A stretch of DNA of 64,000 nt from Myroides odoratimimus (GTDB lineage Bacteria; Bacteroidota; Bacteroidia; Flavobacteriales; Flavobacteriaceae). The stretch is taken from the NCBI RefSeq assembly GCF_030326305.1, contig NZ_JACAKB010000001.1:92927-156926 (forward strand), given 5' to 3'. The translations under genes and the position numbers were made by a program. Shown in pieces: positions 37,284 to 47,117 of this stretch. The stretch's first letter is position 1, and each line of letters opens with the position of its first letter. The notes below the pieces were generated by a model. That model searched no databases. It was not told the origin of the DNA and worked only from the letters and a program-made list of their open reading frames with translations.

Positions 37284-37338
37284 GGCTTTTTATCGTGAAT
37301 AAATAAAAGATAACACAGATTAATAGAGATATAATAAT

Positions 37339-37346
37339 TACCTTTG
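37339..37346 (+). promoter_or_regulatory. Promoter -7 element (TACCTTTG) for the aminotransferase
   Basis: TAnnTTTG match 29 bases upstream of the ATG at 37376, divergent from the rsmG promoter. Confidence 0.55.
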
Positions 37347-37375
37347 GGATTAAGTTTCATTAAAATCACAACAAG

Positions 37376-38566
37376 ATGAGCAACCAATTTCTATCTAATA
37401 GAATAAACAATTTGACTACTTCACAGACATTAGCAATGGCTGCGAAAGCAAGAGAGTTAAAAGAACAAGGCGTAGACGTAATTAGTTTGAGTCTAGGTGA
37501 GCCAGATTTTAATGCTCCTGAGTTTATCAAAGAAGCTGCTATTCAGGCTGTAAAAGATAATTATAGTAAATATCCACCGGTAGAAGGATATAAAGAACTA
37601 AGAGAGGCAATAAGCAATAAGTTTAAGAGAGATAATAATTTAAATTATTCACCAAGTCAGATCGTTGTGTCTACTGGTGCTAAACAGTCATTATACAATG
37701 TAGCTCATGTCATGATTAATCCTGGTGATGAGGTAGTAATTCCTGCTCCATATTGGGTGAGTTATGCAGAGATTGTTAAGATGGCTGAAGGTACTCCTGT
37801 AGAAGTGTCTACAAGTATAGAGAGTGATTTTAAAATTACTCCTGAACAACTAGAAGCTGCTATCACTCCTAAGACGAAGATGATATGGTTCTGCTCACCA
37901 TGTAATCCTAGTGGTTCTGTGTATAGCAAAGAAGAATTCGAAGCTATAGCTAAAGTATTAGAGAAATATCCAAATATCTTTATCTTGTCAGATGAGATAT
38001 ATGAACATATTAACTTTACTGGAAATTACTGCAGTATCGGAACTATCGGTAATTTAATTGACCGAACTATTACTGTAAATGGTATTGCTAAGGCATTCGC
38101 TATGACGGGATACCGTATCGGATATATCGGTGCTCCTGAGTTTATCGCTAAGGCGTGTACTAAGATGCAAGGACAAGTAACTTCTGGTGCTAATAGTATT
38201 GCACAACGTGCTACTATAACTGCTGTAGAAGCTGACCCTAGTGTATTAAAAGATATGGTTGCAGCATTCAAGAATAGAAGAGATTTAGTAGTAGGATTAT
38301 TAAAAGAGATTCCAGGAGTTAAGATTAATGTACCAGAAGGAGCATTCTATGTGTTCCCTGATGTATCTTCTTTCTTCGGAAAGACACTTCAAGATGTAAA
38401 GATTAATAATGCAGATGATCTATCTATGTATCTGTTAGAGAAAGCACACGTAGCTACTGTAACAGGTGTGGCATTTGGTAATCCTGACTGTATACGTATG
38501 TCGTATGCGACTAGTGAAGATCAATTAATCGAAGCATTCAAAAGAATTAAAGAAGCATTAGCGTAA
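37376..38566 (+). CDS. PLP-dependent class I/II aminotransferase (aspartate aminotransferase-like)
   Basis: 396 aa fold-type I aminotransferase of the Igamma aspartate aminotransferase group. Recognisable are SLSLGEPDFNAPEF (39-52), YPPVEGYKELREAI, SPCNPSGSVYS, DEIYEHI and the PLP-Lys segment NGIAKAFAMTGYRIGYIGAP. The likely reaction is aspartate/2-oxoglutarate transamination, though related enzymes use other amino acids or prephenate. Monocistronic. Confidence 0.92.
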   Translation: MSNQFLSNRINNLTTSQTLAMAAKARELKEQGVDVISLSLGEPDFNAPEFIKEAAIQAVKDNYSKYPPVEGYKELREAISNKFKRDNNLNYSPSQIVVSTGAKQSLYNVAHVMINPGDEVVIPAPYWVSYAEIVKMAEGTPVEVSTSIESDFKITPEQLEAAITPKTKMIWFCSPCNPSGSVYSKEEFEAIAKVLEKYPNIFILSDEIYEHINFTGNYCSIGTIGNLIDRTITVNGIAKAFAMTGYRIGYIGAPEFIAKACTKMQGQVTSGANSIAQRATITAVEADPSVLKDMVAAFKNRRDLVVGLLKEIPGVKINVPEGAFYVFPDVSSFFGKTLQDVKINNADDLSMYLLEKAHVATVTGVAFGNPDCIRMSYATSEDQLIEAFKRIKEALA

Positions 38567-38578
38567 GTTATAATAGTT

Positions 38579-38606
38579 AAAAAAGCCTTAGAAATAAGGC
38601 TTTTTT
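38579..38606. terminator. Rho-independent terminator
   Basis: AAAAAAGCCTTA and TAAGGCTTTTTT form a perfect 12-bp stem with a GAAA tetraloop. Confidence 0.92.
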
Positions 38607-38658
38607 AGTTATCATGAACATTATTCCTTATTTTTATACTTTATAAAAGTTCATCATC

Positions 38659-39237
38659 GTGGATATATTATTACAGAGTTTTGCAAAACATGTTTCTTTA
38701 ACTAAAGAGGAGCAACAGATTGTTTTAGAGTCGTTTACAGTTACTCGCTATCCAGCTAAAACAAAGTTGTTAAGTGCAGGAGAGGTATGTGTTAATTCTT
38801 TTTTTGTAGTTTCAGGTATTGTACGTAACTATTGTCTAGATGATCAAGCAGTAGAACACACTGTTAGCTTTGCAGCTTCAGGATGGTGGATAGCTGATAT
38901 GTATAGTTATTTATCTCAAAAACCAGGCAACTCTTATCTAGAAGTAGTAGAAGATGCGATAGTAATGAGTTTGAGTAGAGATCATCAGTTAGCTCTATTT
39001 GATAGAGTTCCTAAGATAGAACGTTATTTTAGAGTTTTAATAGAGAGATCGCTAGTAGCTACACAACAACGACTGATGGATAACTTATCGCTACCTGCAG
39101 AAGAGCGTTACACACGCTTTTTAGAGCGTTTCCCTGAGATAAAGTATTGTCTGCCACAGAAGCAAATTGCTTCTTATCTAGGGGTTACTCCTGAGTTTTT
39201 TAGTAAAATGAAGAAAAAGATGCTTATAGGGAAGTAA
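38659..39237 (+). CDS. Crp/Fnr-family transcriptional regulator
   Basis: 192 aa from a GTG start; no in-frame ATG lies close upstream. An N-terminal cyclic-nucleotide-binding-like beta-roll (about 10-115; PAKTKLLSAGEV, FFVVSGIVRNY) leads to a dimer helix and a C-terminal HTH with LPQKQIASYLGVTPEFFSKM. It lacks the FNR Cys cluster. Effector and targets unknown. Followed by a terminator shared with gpmI. Confidence 0.85.
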   Translation: MDILLQSFAKHVSLTKEEQQIVLESFTVTRYPAKTKLLSAGEVCVNSFFVVSGIVRNYCLDDQAVEHTVSFAASGWWIADMYSYLSQKPGNSYLEVVEDAIVMSLSRDHQLALFDRVPKIERYFRVLIERSLVATQQRLMDNLSLPAEERYTRFLERFPEIKYCLPQKQIASYLGVTPEFFSKMKKKMLIGK

Positions 39238-39258
39238 ATGTCTATTGATATAAAATAG

Positions 39259-39285
39259 AAAAGCCACTCATCGAGTGGCTTTTTT
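39259..39285. terminator. Bidirectional terminator
   Basis: AAAAGCCACTC and GAGTGGCTTTT pair around a three-base loop between convergent genes. Confidence 0.9.
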
Positions 39286-39290
39286 GTATA

Positions 39291-40808
39291 TTATACTAGA
39301 GAGTGTCTAGTCATCTCCTCTGGTTGAGGTATACCTATTAGTTTTAGAATAGTAGGAGCTAAGTCTCCTAATACACCATCTTTTACTTCTTTGATATCAT
39401 TGTCTACGATAATGATTGGCACAGGATTAGTAGTATGTGCTGTGTTAGGAGTACCATCAGGGTTAATCATTACCTCACAGTTACCATGATCTGCTAATAC
39501 GATAGTTGTGTATCCATTATCAAGAGCAGTTGTGATTACTTCTTTTACGCATTGGTCAACTGCTTCACATGCCTTGATAGCAGCTTCCATCACACCTGTG
39601 TGTCCTACCATATCTCCGTTAGCAAAGTTTAGACATACGAAGTCTGCTTCACCTTTTTTAAGCTCGGGAATAAGTGCATCTTTAAGGTCATAAGCACTCA
39701 TCTCAGGTTTAAGGTCATAAGTAGCTACTTTAGGAGAAGGACATAAGATACGCTGTTCTCCATCGAATGGAAGTTCTCTACCACCAGAGAAGAAGAAAGT
39801 CACGTGTGGGTATTTTTCTGTCTCAGCAATACGTATCTGCTTTTTGCCATGTTTTTCTAGTACTTCACCCAATGTGTTGTGTAAGTTCTCTTTATCATAT
39901 ACTACATGTACATTTTTATAAGTATCATCGTAGTTCGTAAGCGTTACAAAGTACAAGTCAAGTTTCTTCATGTCATGATCTGAATGATCTTCTTGAGATA
40001 ATACACGAGTTAATTCTCTTCCTCTATCCGTTCTAAAGTTAAAGAAGATTACTACATCGTCATTTTCAATCTTTCCTATAGGCTGATTGTTTTCATCAAC
40101 CATTACGATAGGTTCAATAAACTCATCAGTCACATTATTTAAATAACTTGCTTCAATGCTTTTTACTGCATCAGTAGAGTGAATACCTGTACCATTTACT
40201 AACAGATGGTAAGCCTTTGCTACTCTTTCCCAGCGTTGGTCTCTATCCATTGCGTAGTATCTTCCAATTACAGAAGCTAGTTTAGCATTAGATAGGCTCA
40301 GTTTATCTTCTAATTGTTGTACGTGTTTTGCACCAGATTTAGGATCTACATCTCGTCCATCTGTAAAGGCATGAACACGGATGTTCGTTACTCCTGCTGC
40401 AGATGCTGCATCTACTAGCCCATATAAATGTTGCTCGTGAGAGTGTACACCACCATCAGATAGTAGTCCTAAGAAGTGTACTTTTTTATTATTTGTCTTA
40501 GCGTATTCGAATGCTGCTTGTAATGCAGGTTCTTTAGCAATAGTCTGATCTTCTACTGCCATATTTATTTTTACAAGGTCTTGATAGACGATTCTACCAG
40601 CACCAAGATTCATGTGGCCTACTTCAGAGTTACCCATTTGACCTTTTGGAAGACCTACATTTAGTCCATCCGTAAGAACAAAAGTGTTTGGATATTTAGT
40701 ATATAGACTGTCTATAAATGGTGTATTTGCGTGCTCGATAGCCGATACATTAGGATCTTGAGTCTGTCCCCAGCCATCTAGAATCATTAATATTACTTTT
40801 TTATTCAT
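39291..40808 (-). CDS. gpmI: 2,3-bisphosphoglycerate-independent phosphoglycerate mutase
   Basis: Interconverts 3- and 2-phosphoglycerate in glycolysis, 505 aa, alkaline-phosphatase superfamily. Asp11 (LMILDGWG) and the phospho-acceptor Ser61 (GNSEVGHMNLGAG) are in place; further motifs are HAFTDGRDVDP, RYYAMDRDQRWER and the metal sites in FVCLNFANGDMVGHTG and VLADHGNCE. Complete and normal in length. Transcribed alone. Confidence 0.96.
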   Translation of the reverse strand: MNKKVILMILDGWGQTQDPNVSAIEHANTPFIDSLYTKYPNTFVLTDGLNVGLPKGQMGNSEVGHMNLGAGRIVYQDLVKINMAVEDQTIAKEPALQAAFEYAKTNNKKVHFLGLLSDGGVHSHEQHLYGLVDAASAAGVTNIRVHAFTDGRDVDPKSGAKHVQQLEDKLSLSNAKLASVIGRYYAMDRDQRWERVAKAYHLLVNGTGIHSTDAVKSIEASYLNNVTDEFIEPIVMVDENNQPIGKIENDDVVIFFNFRTDRGRELTRVLSQEDHSDHDMKKLDLYFVTLTNYDDTYKNVHVVYDKENLHNTLGEVLEKHGKKQIRIAETEKYPHVTFFFSGGRELPFDGEQRILCPSPKVATYDLKPEMSAYDLKDALIPELKKGEADFVCLNFANGDMVGHTGVMEAAIKACEAVDQCVKEVITTALDNGYTTIVLADHGNCEVMINPDGTPNTAHTTNPVPIIIVDNDIKEVKDGVLGDLAPTILKLIGIPQPEEMTRHSLV

Positions 40809-40844
40809 AATAGTGAAACTTTAAATATTATTAGTTGTGTTATA

Positions 40845-40852
40845 CAAATTTA
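40845..40852 (-). promoter_or_regulatory. Promoter -7 element (TAAATTTG) for gpmI
   Basis: Minus-strand TAnnTTTG match 36 bases upstream of the gpmI ATG. Confidence 0.55.
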
Positions 40853-41000
40853 CGCATACTTATTCAAAAAAGGCCATGTTTGATTCTTGAAATAATGGGG
40901 TATAATACTTTTATTAGTAAAAATTCCTTTGGTCGTATAATATTTTTTTTAAATTTACGTTTCTAAAATTAGAATTAAAGACTATAAATGAGAAGGTTAT

Positions 41001-41744
41001 ATGAAACAAAAGAATTTTTATTGGTTATTTGCCTCAATGGCATTTTTTGGGAATGTAGTAGGAAGTAATACTTTACCAACGTCGAATGATTATACAAATG
41101 TTATTGAAAAAGCTGTTGATAATACAGTAGATTCTGAAGAATATAGTTTTGAAAGTACGGCTAAGAGTTTGTATTCTAGTTTAGAGTTAAATCATTATAA
41201 TGCTCCTGCTAGAGCGGTGTATACTGCAGCGCTGAAAGGCTATTATAAGATGTTAGAGGCTGGTAAGATTAAGAACGAAAAGTTAACCATAGTTGACTTT
41301 AGTTTATCATCAGCTAAGCCTCGTCTATGGGTTATTGATATGAAAGAGAATGCTGTTTTACTACAATCATTAGTAGCACATGGCAAGAAGACTGGAGAAG
41401 AATACGCTACTACATTTTCTAATCGTGTTAATTCTCATATGAGTAGTTTAGGATTTTATACAACAGGAGAGACGTATAATGGAAGAAATGGATTCTCTCT
41501 TAGACTAGATGGATTAGAGGCAGGTATTAATGATAAAGCTAGAGAAAGAGCGATTGTAATCCATGGAGCGGATTATGCTTCACCTGATTTAGTACGTGCT
41601 CAAGGAAAGTTGGGACGTAGTTATGGTTGCCCAGCTGTGCCTGTTGAAGTTAATGATGATTTAATCGAAATGATTAAAGATAAATCTCTATTGTTTATTT
41701 ATTATCCGAGTAATCAGTATGAGTTAAAGTCAAAATTTGTTTAA
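41001..41744 (+). CDS. Murein L,D-transpeptidase catalytic-domain protein (YkuD_2 type)
   Basis: 247 aa with an N-terminal signal sequence (about 1-22). The catalytic domain has His188 in VIHGADYA and the nucleophile Cys210 in GRSYGCPAVP, the arrangement of the YkuD_2 family. Predicted to act on peptidoglycan in the periplasm, either cross-linking or attaching proteins. It faces a second L,D-transpeptidase gene across a shared terminator. Confidence 0.88.
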   Translation: MKQKNFYWLFASMAFFGNVVGSNTLPTSNDYTNVIEKAVDNTVDSEEYSFESTAKSLYSSLELNHYNAPARAVYTAALKGYYKMLEAGKIKNEKLTIVDFSLSSAKPRLWVIDMKENAVLLQSLVAHGKKTGEEYATTFSNRVNSHMSSLGFYTTGETYNGRNGFSLRLDGLEAGINDKARERAIVIHGADYASPDLVRAQGKLGRSYGCPAVPVEVNDDLIEMIKDKSLLFIYYPSNQYELKSKFV

Positions 41745-41760
41745 GACCTTTTATATAAAG

Positions 41761-41802
41761 AAAAACACCCATTAAGAGTGAAATCTTAATGGGTGTTTTT
41801 TT
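41761..41802. terminator. Bidirectional terminator
   Basis: AAAAACACCCATTAAGA pairs with TCTTAATGGGTGTTTTT (17 bp) between two convergent L,D-transpeptidase genes. Confidence 0.92.
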
Positions 41803-41803
41803 G

Positions 41804-43393
41804 TTATTGTAGTTTAGTGTATAAATCGTTATCAAATTTATAGACATCTCTAAATTGAGTTATTTTACCATCGTTAGCTACTTGGATAGTCCAGTATAGT
41901 TGGTGGATGTGTACAGCCTCTTTACTAGTTGTAATATTTTTAGTGTTTTGAGAATCAAGAATCTTTTTTATTTCTTCTTGAGAGATTTCATTTTGCTGTA
42001 TATCAAATACAAACTGTGCTAAGTCAAAAGGATCTTCTACACGTATACATCCAGAACTTAAACTTCTTTGTGTTCTGCTGAAATTTGCTTTATTAGGTGT
42101 ATCGTGTAAGTACACTGCATGATTGTTGTCAAACATAAACTTAATACGACCTAATGTGTTTCCTACACCAGCTTTCTGTACATATCTGTATGAAGATGCC
42201 TTACTAGAATCCCAATCCTCTGGAGCTACAACTTTTCCTGTACTTTTATCGTAGATTGTAAATCTAGCATTAGAGAAGTAACTTAAGTTAGCACTAGCTT
42301 TAGGTGTTAAGTCATTCTTTAGAATAGTAGGAGGAACTGTCCATGTTGGATTGATCACAATTGTCTTTAGAACAGAACTTAGGATAGGAGTTTTACGACC
42401 TGTCGTACCTACGATTACCTTGTGTTGTTTTATTGTATCACCTGACTTTACGGCAACTAGACTATAATCAGCGATATTGATTAAAATATAGTTATCACCT
42501 AAGTCTCTAGGGAACCATCTCCATCTTTCTAGATTGACTATTAGTTTTTCTTTTATAGTAGCTTCTTCTTTTAAGATTGCTTCTATCGTTTTTTTATCTG
42601 CAATACCGTTCTCTACTAGTTTACTGTTTTTCTGAATTTGTTTTAAAGCAGTTATGACTCCCTCATTATTGATAAAATCTTTTGATAGGCTATCAGGATA
42701 GTAGTTTAAAAAATCTAAATGCTTCTTTATATTTACTAATTCTGGTACTGTGTCATTTAGCTTATACTTAGCTGTGACAGCTTTGATTGTATCTTGATTC
42801 AGTTTATATAAGCTTGCTAATTTGTTTTTAAGATTAGCATATATTTTATGAGGTGATCTTAAACTATCAAACGTAGTTTGTATTGTTCCTCTACTTAAAG
42901 CGAGTTGCATTGTAGCAGCTGTATTCAGATCTTTTGGAAACATATCCCAGTCATTGTATAATCTTCTAGGGTTCTGTACTCCGTTATACAAATCTTTACT
43001 AGCATTAAAAAATGCTTTAGTAAACAGAAAGTCTGCTTGTATTTTATCTAAGTCTGATAGATTCTTATACTCTTTGTGTAATTGATGAACTTTTTCAGTA
43101 TTGTACTTTGAGTTATTGATTCCATCTAAGTACGCTTCGTCAAGTACTTTTATGAGTTGCTCTCTATTACTTGTTCTTCCCCAACCGATTTGGTATAGGT
43201 TTTCTACATAGAACTTTTGAATGTCCTTTGGAAGATTGACTATCGATGCACTATCGATGTGTATCTTTATTTGATCCTCAATAGGGTCTACCTTGATGGT
43301 ATCATTGAGAATCAAAGTTCCTGCCATAGTATCTGCCTTTTTACAAGAGGTAAGGACGAGTATACTCAAAAAACTGAAGATTAAATTTTTCAT
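41804..43393 (-). CDS. YcbB/LdtD-like L,D-transpeptidase lipoprotein
   Basis: 529 aa. A lipobox (VLTSC, about residues 13-17) predicts membrane anchoring. The large N-terminal scaffold (about 50-280) resembles LdtD/YcbB, including NLERWRWFPRDLGDNYILIN just before the YkuD domain. The catalytic His430 (YLHDTP) and Cys449 (SSGCIRVEDP) are intact. Expected to form 3-3 peptidoglycan cross-links in the periplasm. Expressed alone. Confidence 0.9.
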   Translation of the reverse strand: MKNLIFSFLSILVLTSCKKADTMAGTLILNDTIKVDPIEDQIKIHIDSASIVNLPKDIQKFYVENLYQIGWGRTSNREQLIKVLDEAYLDGINNSKYNTEKVHQLHKEYKNLSDLDKIQADFLFTKAFFNASKDLYNGVQNPRRLYNDWDMFPKDLNTAATMQLALSRGTIQTTFDSLRSPHKIYANLKNKLASLYKLNQDTIKAVTAKYKLNDTVPELVNIKKHLDFLNYYPDSLSKDFINNEGVITALKQIQKNSKLVENGIADKKTIEAILKEEATIKEKLIVNLERWRWFPRDLGDNYILINIADYSLVAVKSGDTIKQHKVIVGTTGRKTPILSSVLKTIVINPTWTVPPTILKNDLTPKASANLSYFSNARFTIYDKSTGKVVAPEDWDSSKASSYRYVQKAGVGNTLGRIKFMFDNNHAVYLHDTPNKANFSRTQRSLSSGCIRVEDPFDLAQFVFDIQQNEISQEEIKKILDSQNTKNITTSKEAVHIHQLYWTIQVANDGKITQFRDVYKFDNDLYTKLQ

Positions 43394-43544
43394 GTTTTTA
43401 TATATTATAATGCGAATTTAATATAATATAGTGAATAATTTGTTGTTTATTCTTAAAATGTTCTAGAAACCGTGTTGTAGAGTACTGTAGGCCGGACTAG
43501 CTGTTATTTTAAAAGTGGACTAGCATCTATGAGTGGAATAAGAA

Positions 43545-43552
43545 TAGTTTTG
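43545..43552 (+). promoter_or_regulatory. Promoter -7 element (TAGTTTTG)
   Basis: TAnnTTTG match 19 bases upstream of the receptor ATG at 43572. Confidence 0.6.
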
Positions 43553-43571
43553 CATAAATAAACTATCTGGA

Positions 43572-45449
43572 ATGAAGAATAATTATGTCATTTTAACCTT
43601 GTTAAGTACTTTTCTTACTGTACAAGCGCAAGGACAAACTAAGACAGAGAATCCCCTTGAAGATAAAATAGAAGAAATAGTAATCTATAATCAGCGATTA
43701 CAATTGCCAAGTTCGCTGAAGAATAGAAATATTACATTTATTAATCAAGAACAGATAAAACAATTACCTGTATCGTCTATTAATGAATTATTAACTTATG
43801 CTACTGGTGTTGATATTCGTCAAAGAGGCCCATTTGGAACACAATCTGACTTTAGTATTGACGGAGGAAGCTTTGAGCAGAATGTATTGTTGCTTAATGG
43901 ACAAAAGATTTCGGATCCACAGACAGGACATAATAGTCTTAACGTGCCAATTCCACTAGAGGCGATTGAACGCATAGAGATAGTACGTGGACCTTCTGCT
44001 CGTCTATATGGTGTGAACAGTCTGACTGGGGTAGTAAATATCGTAACAAAGAACCCTAAGAAAGACGGTCTTTTTGCTAATGCATATATCGGAAGTAGTT
44101 TTAAGAAAGATAAAGAGGGCGATCATGGAGAGTTGTTTAATAACCGAGGTATTCAATTAGGAGGTACGCTTGTACGAAAAAAAGACAATCATATGTTATT
44201 CGGTAGCCATGATTCAGGTAATGGTACCCGTTATAACACTGCTTTTCACAATAATAAAATCTTTTATCAAGGGAACTACACGCCTAATGAGAATAATGCT
44301 ATTATGGTACTAGCAGGTCATGCTAGAAGTTCTTTTGGAGCAAATGGATTCTACGCAGCTCCTGGAGATAAAGAATCAAAAGAAGTAGTATCTACATCAA
44401 TGATAAATCTGAGTTCACGTCATTATTTAAGTGATCGTTTTACATTAATGCCTAGTGTAGCTTACAGATATAACTTTGATGATTATCGTTACTTCAGGCA
44501 TGAATTAAGTAAGGCACGTAGCCGTCATTACTCACATGCGATTACTAGTAATATTAGAGGAGAGTACTTAGCAGATTTTGGTAAGATATCTTTTGGAGGA
44601 GAGATGAGGTATGAAGAGATTAACTCTACTAATATCGGAGATCACAGCAAGAGTAACTACGGGTTGTACGCTGAGATACAACGTGAGTTCTTTGATCGAC
44701 TAGATGTAAATCTAGGGGCTTATGTTAATTATAATACGAAGTATGGATGGGAAGTTTTCCCAGGGATAGACGCTAGTTATACTTTTAACGAACATTGGAA
44801 AGCCATGTTTAATGCAGGTACAGCAAGTAGAATACCTTCTTTTACAGATTTATATTTAGATCAGCGCCCTGGTAATATTGGTAATCCAGACCTCTTACCT
44901 GAAAAAGCTTATCAGATAGAATTAGGAGGGAAGTATGTCAATAAAGGATTTAGAGCAGAGGCTTTTGCTTTTTATAGAGATATTGATGACTTTATCGATT
45001 GGATAAGAGTAGATACAACAGTGCCATATCAACCATATAATGCTTCTAAGAATAAGACTAAAGGATTTAATACAGCATTAAAGTATAAACTAGGATCAGA
45101 GAAGTCTTATTGGGATCTAGGATTATCATATACTTATTTATCTCCTAAAGTAGAGAATAAAGGAGAAGATAAGATCTCTAAGTATGCGATAGAGAGTTTA
45201 AAGCACCAGTTAGTAGGAACAGTGAATTATACTTACAATAACCTTAGTGCTACACTGGCTAATCGCTTTAATGAGCGTATCAGTTATAAGAATTATTGGA
45301 TTACAGACATAAGAGTTAACTATAATCTAAAGAAATATAGTATTTACTTAGATGCTCAGAATATATTTGATACTACTTATATAGAGGCAGGTGCAGTACC
45401 TATGCCTGGTAGATGGTTTATGTTAGGAGTGAAGTTTAATGGACTTTAG
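43572..45449 (+). CDS. TonB-dependent receptor, BtuB-like
   Basis: 625 aa. A signal peptide ends near residue 21. A TonB-box-like stretch (IEEIVIYNQR, about 33-42) precedes the plug domain with LPVSSINELLTYATGVDIRQRG, VLLLNGQKISDPQTG and IERIEIVRGPSARLYGVNSLTGVVNIVTK split over the usual motifs. A 22-strand barrel follows and ends in an aromatic-rich strand. The short SusC-free architecture resembles BtuB/FepA-type cobalamin or siderophore receptors; the ligand is not defined. No riboswitch is seen in the 180-base upstream region. Confidence 0.88.
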   Translation: MKNNYVILTLLSTFLTVQAQGQTKTENPLEDKIEEIVIYNQRLQLPSSLKNRNITFINQEQIKQLPVSSINELLTYATGVDIRQRGPFGTQSDFSIDGGSFEQNVLLLNGQKISDPQTGHNSLNVPIPLEAIERIEIVRGPSARLYGVNSLTGVVNIVTKNPKKDGLFANAYIGSSFKKDKEGDHGELFNNRGIQLGGTLVRKKDNHMLFGSHDSGNGTRYNTAFHNNKIFYQGNYTPNENNAIMVLAGHARSSFGANGFYAAPGDKESKEVVSTSMINLSSRHYLSDRFTLMPSVAYRYNFDDYRYFRHELSKARSRHYSHAITSNIRGEYLADFGKISFGGEMRYEEINSTNIGDHSKSNYGLYAEIQREFFDRLDVNLGAYVNYNTKYGWEVFPGIDASYTFNEHWKAMFNAGTASRIPSFTDLYLDQRPGNIGNPDLLPEKAYQIELGGKYVNKGFRAEAFAFYRDIDDFIDWIRVDTTVPYQPYNASKNKTKGFNTALKYKLGSEKSYWDLGLSYTYLSPKVENKGEDKISKYAIESLKHQLVGTVNYTYNNLSATLANRFNERISYKNYWITDIRVNYNLKKYSIYLDAQNIFDTTYIEAGAVPMPGRWFMLGVKFNGL

Positions 45450-45582
45450 TATATAAATTGGTTAGTTAGAGTTTTCAGAAGACTACATATTATTTTGATT
45501 ATCGTGGGGGTAGTTTCAATAGTATGAATCAATTATTACAAATACTTAGAATACGCTTTTTTGCTATGAAATTCTAGTATAC

Positions 45583-45617
45583 AAAAACGGTAAGCCTTGT
45601 ACAGCTTACCGTTTTTT
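45583..45617. terminator. Bidirectional terminator
   Basis: AAAAACGGTAAGC pairs with GCTTACCGTTTTT between the receptor and the convergent WG-repeat gene. Confidence 0.88.
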
Positions 45618-45620
45618 ATT

Positions 45621-46271
45621 TTAATAAGATACCTTAGTTCCTTTTTTATCAATAGTAAAAGATTGAAACTTTAGTTCTACTTGTGCTTGTCCATCTTCGA
45701 AGTTACTAGCGTAGTCGTATTGAAATGGGATCACGACTCTTCCTTTATGATCGATATAACCGAACAGCTGGTCTTTAGAGGCTAAGGCTAATCCATCAGA
45801 GTAGCTTCCTACATAATCATATTGGGCAGAAATAACCTTTTTGCCTTCTGTGTTGAAGAATCCCCATTTACCACCTTCTAAGAAAGCTATTTTGTACTCA
45901 CTACTTGTCTGTAGCTCTTCATAAGCAAAAGGAATAATCACTTCTCCTTTATCATTTATAGCGCCTTGGAAGTTGTCCATAGACACGATAGATATTCCTT
46001 CTATAAAAGATTCTATCTGATAGAAAAGAGGCTCAATGAAAATTTCATTCTTATTGGTTTTGATTCCGAACAATTCTAACTTCTTATCCTGATACCATCT
46101 TAAGTTGTTTTGAAACTTAAAGTCTGGATCATTTTTTAAGTCAAGATAGACGGTGTCTAGTTTTACACTTTCCTCTAACTGTACATTGATGTGTGAGTAG
46201 GTACTTTTATAAGCCCAACTAGATGTGCAACTCAGTCCTAATAAGAGACTTATTGCTAAGATTTGTTTCAT
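45621..46271 (-). CDS. WG-repeat lipoprotein
   Basis: 216 aa. The signal sequence ends in LGLSC (about residues 11-15), a possible lipobox. At least three WG-type repeats are visible in the second half: AINDKGEVIIPFAYEEL, WGFFNTEGKKVISAQYDYV and GYIDHKGRVVIPFQYDYA. These form beta-units of unknown function, common in Bacteroidetes envelope proteins. Monocistronic. Confidence 0.82.
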   Translation of the reverse strand: MKQILAISLLLGLSCTSSWAYKSTYSHINVQLEESVKLDTVYLDLKNDPDFKFQNNLRWYQDKKLELFGIKTNKNEIFIEPLFYQIESFIEGISIVSMDNFQGAINDKGEVIIPFAYEELQTSSEYKIAFLEGGKWGFFNTEGKKVISAQYDYVGSYSDGLALASKDQLFGYIDHKGRVVIPFQYDYASNFEDGQAQVELKFQSFTIDKKGTKVSY

Positions 46272-46305
46272 TCTAATAGAAGATTAACATACTGTAATTC
46301 CTCTG

Positions 46306-46313
46306 CAAATGTA
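46306..46313 (-). promoter_or_regulatory. Promoter -7 element (TACATTTG) for the WG-repeat gene
   Basis: Minus-strand TAnnTTTG match 34 bases upstream of the ATG. Confidence 0.5.
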
Positions 46314-46343
46314 TTAGTTTTGGGATGATTAATATGATAATTT

Positions 46344-47093
46344 TTACAATTTTTTATGAATGGTTGTTGCACCAGCTTGAGCCTTTGGAAATACTGTAAT
46401 ATCAGCTATTTGTACATGTTCAGGTTGGTTGACGATATAGGCTATAGCATTCGCGATATCGTCTGCTACTAATGGAGTATACCCTTCATATACCTTTGCT
46501 GCTCTGTCGCTATCTCCTTTAAATCGGATTAGTGAGAAGTCTGTTTCTACTGCTCCTGGAGCTACATTAGTTACCTTAATTCCATCTGATAGGAGATCGT
46601 ATCTCAGTCCTTTAGAGAATGCTTCTACAGCAGCTTTAGAAGCACAGTAGATTGTACCGTTTTGGTAAGACTCTTTCCCTGCTATAGAAGATAGATTGAC
46701 GATATGTCCATACTGTCTTTTGATCATAAGAGGAACAATAGCTTTAGTCACATAGATTATTCCCTTTACATTGATATCTATCATAGCCTCTAAGTCTTCT
46801 AGAGAAGCTTCTTGGAAAGTAGCTAATCCGTGAGCATTTCCAGCGTTATTGATAAGCACATCTATATCTTGCCATGCAGTAGGAAGAGAGGCTATTGCCT
46901 TAAAGGTAGCTTCTTTATCACTCACATCGAAGATTAGTGTTATCACTTCTGTCTGCTCTGCTAGTTCACGCTCTATGGCTGCTAAGTTCTCTTTATTTCT
47001 TCCACACAAGATTAGTCTGTGATTAGCAGCTAACGCTCGTGCTGTTGCTTTTCCTATACCTGATGTAGCTCCTGTAATGAATGCTGTTTTCAT
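46344..47093 (-). CDS. SDR-family NAD(P)-dependent oxidoreductase (YdfG-like)
   Basis: 249 aa classical short-chain dehydrogenase. TGATSGIG (7-14) is the cofactor motif, NNAG is at 82-85, and the catalytic triad is Ser (135/136), Tyr149 and Lys153 in YCASK. It resembles the YdfG group of 3-hydroxy-acid/serine dehydrogenases. It lies 24 bases downstream of the AsmA-like gene on the same strand and is probably last in that operon. Confidence 0.9.
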   Translation of the reverse strand: MKTAFITGATSGIGKATARALAANHRLILCGRNKENLAAIERELAEQTEVITLIFDVSDKEATFKAIASLPTAWQDIDVLINNAGNAHGLATFQEASLEDLEAMIDINVKGIIYVTKAIVPLMIKRQYGHIVNLSSIAGKESYQNGTIYCASKAAVEAFSKGLRYDLLSDGIKVTNVAPGAVETDFSLIRFKGDSDRAAKVYEGYTPLVADDIANAIAYIVNQPEHVQIADITVFPKAQAGATTIHKKL

Positions 47094-47117
47094 ATCTTTT
47101 TGTTTTGTGGTGTTGTA

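Noticed and set aside
41001-43393. The two L,D-transpeptidases as a recent duplication
   Set aside because: They belong to different subfamilies (YkuD_2 and YcbB-like) with little sequence in common.
43394-43571. Cobalamin riboswitch before the BtuB-like receptor
   Set aside because: No B12-box-like sequence or suitable conserved stems seen in the 178-base upstream region.
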